Shown here: in pieces, positions 7,717-11,624 of the stretch
Layout of the letters: the number at the start of each line of letters is the position of its first letter
How positions within the stretch are numbered: position 1 is the first letter of the stretch
Assembly (NCBI GenBank): GCA_904501765.1
Contig: CAJGCM010000064.1
Location: 1-11,624, forward strand
Reading direction: 5' to 3'
Length of the DNA stretch: 11,624 nucleotides
DNA from: an uncultured Clostridia bacterium
GTDB lineage: Bacteria > Bacillota > Clostridia > Oscillospirales > CAG-272
Translations under genes and position numbers: made by a program
The notes under the pieces: generated by a model
The model's database searches: none
Told to the model about the DNA's origin: nothing
Seen by the model: only the letters and a program-made list of their open reading frames with translations

Positions 7717-7744
7717 AAGAAAAAAGTATAATCCATTCTTGAAT

Positions 7745-7902
7745 GATAGCTCTTCGCAATATGCGACAGCAGAACGGATATTCTCCGCACTGCCAGCTGA
7801 ACGCCCTGCCAATTAACGTCCGCTTCGGCACCCACACCTTTCCCACGAAGCCCTTGGCGGCCTTTTTTCGGGGTACTGATTGTGAAGTGCGCCTCTATCT
7901 TT
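7745..7902 (-). promoter_or_regulatory. Lysine riboswitch aptamer (L box)
   Basis: The leader contains the conserved L-box elements in order. GATAGAGGCGC opens P1 and the first junction (GATAG at 7899-7895). CAGTACC matches the S-turn/loop E part of P2. AAGGG and GGGAAAGG follow, then GCCGAAGCGGACG and its partner CGTTCAGCTGGC (P3). CGGA-GAATA-TCCG forms P4 (7787-7775), TCGCA-TAT-TGCGA forms P5 (7766-7754), and AGCTATC closes P1 (7751-7745). The pattern closely follows the Bacillus subtilis lysC leader (GATAGAGGTGC... GCCGAAG... GGCTGTC... GGGCTATC). Lysine binding would stabilise P1, free the terminator arm and shut off dapA-dapB-ddh-lysA. There is no T-box motif. The outer boundaries are approximate to a few bases. 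Confidence 0.95.
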
Positions 7903-7925
7903 TAGTCCTCCGTAAAGGATAATCA

Positions 7926-7954
7926 ATTCTAACACAGTAATAGTCACTTGTCAA
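7926..7954 (-). promoter_or_regulatory. Sigma-A promoter of the lysine operon
   Basis: On the minus strand a perfect TTGACA -35 box (7954-7949), a 17-base spacer and TAGAAT (7931-7926) give a near-consensus housekeeping promoter. Transcription would start around 7919, about 20 bases before the P1 stem of the riboswitch. That fits a constitutively strong promoter with control at the RNA level. Confidence 0.9.
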
Positions 7955-7989
7955 GTCCCTTATATAAAATATTTGTATTTTTACTGTGC

Positions 7990-9567
7990 TTATGAGTCTT
8001 TTTTTGCGAGAAAATCGGAGTAATCGCCCCAGTTATAGTCGGCAATATATCCCTCGAATTTGTCTGCATCAACGAATATTTTTAAATCGGGATTGCAGCC
8101 CTTGGTAGCGAGAGCGTTTGCCATAGAGTTCGGAACGGATATATCGGCAGGTCGCTTTCCGTCGGGCAGATATACCTCGGTAAGAGAGGAGGCGCCCGAA
8201 AAGGCCTCTGCTGAAATGAAGCTTATATTAGTTCCAACAAACAGCCGTTTAAGCTCGCTTGATCCCGAAAAAGCATTTGCGGCTATTTGCTTAACAGCGC
8301 AGCCTTGATATTTGTTCGGTATTGTAAGCTCCTCCATAGCAAGACCCGCCGCAGAAAGCCCGGTTACTCTGTAATATGTCTTGTCGGCGTAGGCGTAGGA
8401 CTCAAAGGTGAAATATTCTGCGCCCTCCTCGCCATCCGCCTCAGAGCCCTCGGGATTATGACCGGGTGGTGGGGGGAGCTTGTCGTAGGGAATGGCAACT
8501 GTGTGATTTCCGTCAAGTCTGCGTAAGTCGTTGATAAGCGATACACTTCTCATAACGACGCCCGCATCGTTAAGATGGAATTCCGTATCGAAGAAATATC
8601 CGTCGTCTAAAATATAATCATATATGTTGCTGATAACAGGACAGTCAAGTGACTCCCTTAAGTTTTCATAATAAGCGTCAATTTTATCTTCGGTTACGTC
8701 TTTTGACAGAGCGGCGCCGCTTATGGGACAAAAGCTGTAATAAACCTTAGCGCCCTTAACGGTTGCGTAATGAATATAATCGTTTACGTAATTTATAAAA
8801 TTCTCGTAATCGGTGTCGTAGCCGTCGTTGAAATCGGTGATAAAATCAAAATTCACATCTCCCGCCGTACCGCTCATAACGTTGTACGGTCTTGGGTATA
8901 TATTGTCACCGTATTCGTTGAAGTTTTCCTTTTTGTAAGCTCCGTCGTTTTCGGGAAGTGTTCCGGTTATAGCATAGCCAAGCTTATCCTGAGCGAAAGA
9001 GAGAGCGCCGCCTATTAGCGCACCGTAGTTTTCGCTGTCAATATATTCAAGCATCTCAAAGCTTCCGTCCAGTGCCTGCCAGGCAGTCTTTCCGTTGAAA
9101 TAGAGCGAGAGCGTCTGCCCGTTAAGCTCAGGTGCGAGAATTATAATATCACCCTCGTTTATCCCAGAGCGGGACAAATCAAGCATAACCTTAGTTCCAA
9201 GGTCTGCGTATAGTCCGAAATTGACAACCTTCATCCCCATCTCTTGTTCAATAAGAGCGCTGTCAATTCCAAAAGCCACGGAGCTTCCGCCAACAATGAC
9301 GATTTTCGGCTCCTCGGTTTCCGTCAGCAGACTGTATTTTTCATAAAGCTCTCCGACAAAGGTTTCGTTATAAACGGGATTTAGAAGGAAAATAACCGTA
9401 AGAACAGTTAAAGCGGGAAGCAAAAATACGGATAGCATAATGATGGCGCATTTTAAAAACCATCTGCCACCTCTTACCTTGGGGGTATCGGAGCTTTTTT
9501 GAGCGGAGCCGCCAATCTCCGTGTTTTCCGCAGAGTCGCCGCAGACGCTCTTATTTTCGTTATCCAT
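7990..9567 (-). CDS. Membrane-anchored SGNH-like acyltransferase partner with C-terminal BspA-type LRR module
   Basis: This 525-residue protein has a polar cytoplasmic tail (1-36), one membrane helix (about 37-62), then an extracytoplasmic SGNH-like domain. GGSSVAFGID (93-102) fits block I with Ser96 as probable nucleophile, KVVNFGLY (113-120) fits the next block, and FFDTEFHLNDAG (325-336) supplies the Asp327/His331 pair. A Pro- and Glu-rich linker (365-385) leads to BspA-type leucine-rich repeats. About two units (414-469: IPNKYQG..VKQIAANAF, then ISAEAFSGASSLTEVYLP) are followed by a typical capping tail (LKIFVDADKFEGYIADYNW). It lies 75 bases after the MBOAT gene, and the arrangement resembles AlgI/AlgJ- or DltB/DltD-like pairs, so it probably helps transfer an acyl group to a surface polymer. 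The substrate is unknown. The ATG at 9567 was chosen for its GAGGTGA site; an upstream in-frame start at 9591 lacks one. The LRR fusion is unusual. Confidence 0.8.
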   Translation of the reverse strand: MDNENKSVCGDSAENTEIGGSAQKSSDTPKVRGGRWFLKCAIIMLSVFLLPALTVLTVIFLLNPVYNETFVGELYEKYSLLTETEEPKIVIVGGSSVAFGIDSALIEQEMGMKVVNFGLYADLGTKVMLDLSRSGINEGDIIILAPELNGQTLSLYFNGKTAWQALDGSFEMLEYIDSENYGALIGGALSFAQDKLGYAITGTLPENDGAYKKENFNEYGDNIYPRPYNVMSGTAGDVNFDFITDFNDGYDTDYENFINYVNDYIHYATVKGAKVYYSFCPISGAALSKDVTEDKIDAYYENLRESLDCPVISNIYDYILDDGYFFDTEFHLNDAGVVMRSVSLINDLRRLDGNHTVAIPYDKLPPPPGHNPEGSEADGEEGAEYFTFESYAYADKTYYRVTGLSAAGLAMEELTIPNKYQGCAVKQIAANAFSGSSELKRLFVGTNISFISAEAFSGASSLTEVYLPDGKRPADISVPNSMANALATKGCNPDLKIFVDADKFEGYIADYNWGDYSDFLAKKDS

Positions 9568-9642
9568 ATTTTCACCTCGCTTTCGTAACAAAATTCAATG
9601 TAAAAGTCCCATTCCCGCATTCGTAAAGTATGGTGGGTAACG

Positions 9643-11124
9643 TTAGAACTGGAAATAAATAAACGAGCTTTCCGTCCCCTGAGCCAGGAGTATTATCCAA
9701 CCGATACAAACGCACCAGCAAACTGCGGTATGCATAAGTGCTCGCTCGGGCTTAAGCCCTAATCGGGAGCGGTCAATTTCCTTGCCGCCGTTAATCTGCA
9801 CGTCAAGCTGATGCATAACGTAAACGGATAAAACCGTCGTAAGAAGTGGAACGAGTCCAAGCCCCATTTTCTCGAGGGACAATCCGAAATCAACGCCGCC
9901 CCAGCCTGTAAATATTTCGTCGTAAAGCATAGCCATATCTCCGAGGCTGTTGGCTCTGAAGGCAACCCAGGCAAGACAAACGAGAATAAAGGTCACGCCT
10001 ATATTGAAAATCCTTACGAAGACGTTGTCCTCCTTTACCCCGAGCCCCTCAAGAAGCTTTGCTTTAGGCGTCTTTATAAGATGCCCGATAATCTGATACA
10101 CTCCGTGTATAGCGCCCCAGATAATAAAGGTCCAAGCCGCTCCGTGCCATATTCCCGAAACTAAGAAAACTATAAAAATATTAAGGTAATGGCGCCATCT
10201 TTTACATCTTGAGCCACCAAGGGGAATATATAGGTAATCGGTAAACCAGGAGGTTAAGGAAATGTGCCATCTCTTCCAGAAATCTTTTATATTTTCTGCG
10301 GTGTACGGCATATTGAAGTTCTGCATAAGCTTAATTCCCATAATTCTGCCAACACCTATAGCAATATCGGTGTAGCCTGAGAAATCGCAATAAATCTGGA
10401 AGGCAAAAAGAACAGTGGCAACGGTAACGGTGAAGCCGTTGAAAAGCACCTCATCACCGCCTGCGTTGTTGTAAACCGCATCTACGAATTTCGCAATCTG
10501 GTCGGCGACGACTATTTTCTTGAAATAGCCGACAGCCATAATCTTAAGTCCCTCCGTGACGTTTTCTGCGGTATAGGGGTTTTTCCTCTTCAGCTGAGGC
10601 AAAAGATTTTCGGGACGCTCAATAGGACCTGCGACCAGCTGTGGGAAGTAGGATACGTAAAGTGCGTAATATCCGAAATGCTTTTCCGCAGGGAGTGTGC
10701 CTCGGTAAACGTCTATAACGTAGGAGAGAGTCTGGAAGGTGTAAAATGAAATTCCGACAGGGAGTATAAGTTCAAGCGCAAGACTCTCGGTCCTCACGCC
10801 GAAAAAGCTCAAAGCTCCGCTTATGTTTTCGGAAATGAAATTAAAGTATTTAAAGAATATAAGCACCGAGAGGGAAACAACGAGCCCTACCGTAAGATAA
10901 AGCCTCTTTACCGCCTTGCTTTTCGCTTTTTCTATGCCCAATGCGCAGAGGTATGATGTAAGGGTGGTGAAAAGTATAAGATAAAGCAGGTCCGGCTGCC
11001 AGCTTGCGTAAAAATAATAGCTGGCTAAAAGAAGCATCACCCACCGTATTTTTTGCGGTAAAATTCCGTATAAAATAAGAACTGCTGGGAAGAAAATAAG
11101 GAATTCAAGAGAATTGAAAACCAA
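9643..11124 (-). CDS. MBOAT family membrane-bound O-acyltransferase (AlgI/DltB/PatA type)
   Basis: This 493-residue multi-pass membrane enzyme is expected to move acyl (often acetyl) groups across the membrane for O-acylation of a secreted or cell-wall polymer. Family hallmarks are the opening VFNSLEFLIFF, PVGISFYTFQTLSYVIDVYRG (122-142), SYFPQLVAGPIERPE (158-172), CDFSGYTDIAIGVGRIMG (246-263), NF..PY....I.DFWKRWHISLTSWF with His287, YIPLGGSR (299-306) and SGIWHGAAWTF with the conserved His327. The start is TTG at 11124-11122, one base after the stop of the upstream gene. AAGGA lies four to five bases before it, and this gives the standard MVF.SLEF N-terminus. Upstream in-frame TTG and GTG codons (11142, 11136) would overlap the previous gene and break the family N-terminus. 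The genes around it supply the likely SGNH partner(s). The substrate cannot be told from sequence. Confidence 0.93.
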   Translation of the reverse strand: MVFNSLEFLIFFPAVLILYGILPQKIRWVMLLLASYYFYASWQPDLLYLILFTTLTSYLCALGIEKAKSKAVKRLYLTVGLVVSLSVLIFFKYFNFISENISGALSFFGVRTESLALELILPVGISFYTFQTLSYVIDVYRGTLPAEKHFGYYALYVSYFPQLVAGPIERPENLLPQLKRKNPYTAENVTEGLKIMAVGYFKKIVVADQIAKFVDAVYNNAGGDEVLFNGFTVTVATVLFAFQIYCDFSGYTDIAIGVGRIMGIKLMQNFNMPYTAENIKDFWKRWHISLTSWFTDYLYIPLGGSRCKRWRHYLNIFIVFLVSGIWHGAAWTFIIWGAIHGVYQIIGHLIKTPKAKLLEGLGVKEDNVFVRIFNIGVTFILVCLAWVAFRANSLGDMAMLYDEIFTGWGGVDFGLSLEKMGLGLVPLLTTVLSVYVMHQLDVQINGGKEIDRSRLGLKPERALMHTAVCWCVCIGWIILLAQGTESSFIYFQF

Positions 11125-11125
11125 G

Positions 11126-11392
11126 CTATCCTTCACCCCCAATCCTCGTCACAGTGAGTGCGAGAGCTGCGGAGGCAACAGTCAGAAGGAGAATTTCCTC
11201 GTAAGGCGCCTTCGCCAACAAAACCGCAGCAAACAGTCCTAAATGAGCCGAAAGGGTCAGCGCTGCTCCTACTGTTAAAATAATCTTTACCTTTGGTAAA
11301 AACAGCCGTGAGCATATTAAGAGCGCATAAAGCGCCGCTATCGCTATAATCAGAATGAGGGATAGAGTATCCGTAAAAATAACAGTGTTCAC
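11126..11392 (-). CDS. Small three-helix membrane protein, family not recognised
   Basis: This 88-residue, very hydrophobic protein has three likely membrane helices at about residues 6-27, 34-60 and 67-83. There are short polar links (CSRLFLPKVK and AKAPYEE) and a charged end (RIGGEG). No catalytic or ligand motif is visible. The GTG start (11392-11390) is supported by AAAGGAG seven bases upstream. Its stop codon is one base before the TTG start of the MBOAT gene, and the MBOAT ribosome binding site lies within its last codons, so the two are probably translationally coupled. Position and coupling suggest an accessory subunit or regulator of the acyltransferase complex, but that is inference. 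It weakly recalls small integral subunits of other transport complexes, without a matching signature. Confidence 0.75.
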   Translation of the reverse strand: MNTVIFTDTLSLILIIAIAALYALLICSRLFLPKVKIILTVGAALTLSAHLGLFAAVLLAKAPYEEILLLTVASAALALTVTRIGGEG

Positions 11393-11440
11393 CCTTGCGC
11401 TCCTTTCGTAATTTTGGTCAAAGTAAAAATTTAGTTAAAT

Positions 11441-11624
11441 TTAATCAAAGCTGTCGGAGAAATCTTTAGTGTCGTATTTCTCTCGCTCCGAGATTGACAT
11501 AAAGCTGTCCTTTTTCATAGTGAGATAGCGCTTTATATCAAAAAGAAGCTCGTAGGTTCTCTTGTTAGCTCCCGCATAGTTACAGTGCCACTGGGAGTTG
11601 AACATAAGAGTTGTGTCTAAGATA
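11441..11624 (-). CDS. C-terminal 60 residues of a probable SGNH-type protein (cut by window edge)
   Basis: An open frame enters from the right edge and ends at TAA (11443-11441). The visible part reads ILDTTLMFNSQWHCNYAGANKR and continues with a helical, charged tail ending in FSDSFD. The MFNSQWHCNYAG segment lines up with FFDTEFHLNDAG of the SGNH-like gene at 7990-9567 (shared pattern F-x3-H-x-N-x-A-G). It also recalls the C-terminal His block of SGNH/GDSL-type proteins encoded beside MBOAT genes. The expected Asp is replaced by Asn in this alignment, so activity is uncertain. It lies 48 bases upstream of the 88-residue protein gene, with no promoter seen in the gap, so it is probably the upstream member of the same operon. 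The family call is tentative because the nucleophile region is outside the window. Confidence 0.55.
   Translation of the reverse strand, partial: ILDTTLMFNSQWHCNYAGANKRTYELLFDIKRYLTMKKDSFMSISEREKYDTKDFSDSFD

Noticed and set aside
7639..7812. 58-codon N-terminal extension of dapA
   Set aside because: It runs through the riboswitch terminator and P1/P5 region, has no homology-like N-terminus, and the ATG at 7638 has an AAAGGAG site and the conserved DapA opening.
7640..7920. T-box leader as the control element of the lysine operon
   Set aside because: No T-box sequence (GGGTGGNACCGCG-like) or specifier-loop arrangement; the lysine aptamer elements are all present instead.
1..11624. Mobile element, CRISPR array or prophage content
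   Set aside because: No transposase, integrase, terminal repeats or regularly spaced direct repeats were seen; genes look like ordinary chromosomal metabolism and surface functions.

Overview
The window looks like a chromosomal segment of a low-to-moderate G+C Firmicute, most likely a gut-type clostridium (Oscillospiraceae or a relative). The reasons are the combination of DUF1846 and DUF4317 proteins, a diaminopimelate dehydrogenase lysine pathway, an L-box (lysine) riboswitch, BspA-type leucine-rich repeats, strong AGGAG ribosome binding sites and sigma-A-type promoters. No rRNA, tRNA, insertion sequence, phage gene or CRISPR array was seen. The taxonomic placement is an inference from gene content.

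Left end (1-3558). A divergent pair opens the window: the start of a membrane protein resembling CPBP (CAAX-type) intramembrane proteases on the minus strand, cut by the window edge, and a DUF1846 protein on the plus strand. Both have a readable promoter in the 294-base gap. A hairpin terminator follows DUF1846, then a DUF4317 protein. A perfect 20-bp bidirectional terminator separates it from the convergent lysine operon.

Middle (3559-7954, minus strand). This is a compact lysine operon transcribed in the order dapA, dapB, ddh, lysA. It takes aspartate semialdehyde plus pyruvate to L-lysine by the one-step dehydrogenase route, with no succinylase, acetylase or aminotransferase genes. The leader holds a consensus TTGACA/TAGAAT promoter, a lysine riboswitch aptamer and an intrinsic terminator. 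The 3' strand of aptamer stem P1 is exactly complementary to the 5' arm of the terminator, so the antiterminator of a lysine OFF switch can be read directly from the sequence.

Right end (7990-11624, minus strand). This is a probable cell-surface O-acylation cassette: the last 60 codons of a probable SGNH-type protein, an 88-residue three-helix membrane protein of unknown family, an MBOAT acyltransferase with both family histidines, and a membrane-anchored SGNH-like protein fused to a C-terminal BspA-type leucine-rich-repeat module. Gaps are 48, 1 and 75 bases. The LRR fusion and the small membrane protein are the least explained elements. The cassette ends 36 bases before the -35 box of the lysine promoter, with no strong terminator between.

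Several starts are non-ATG (TTG for lysA and the MBOAT gene, GTG for the 88-residue protein), each chosen because a good ribosome binding site fits it.
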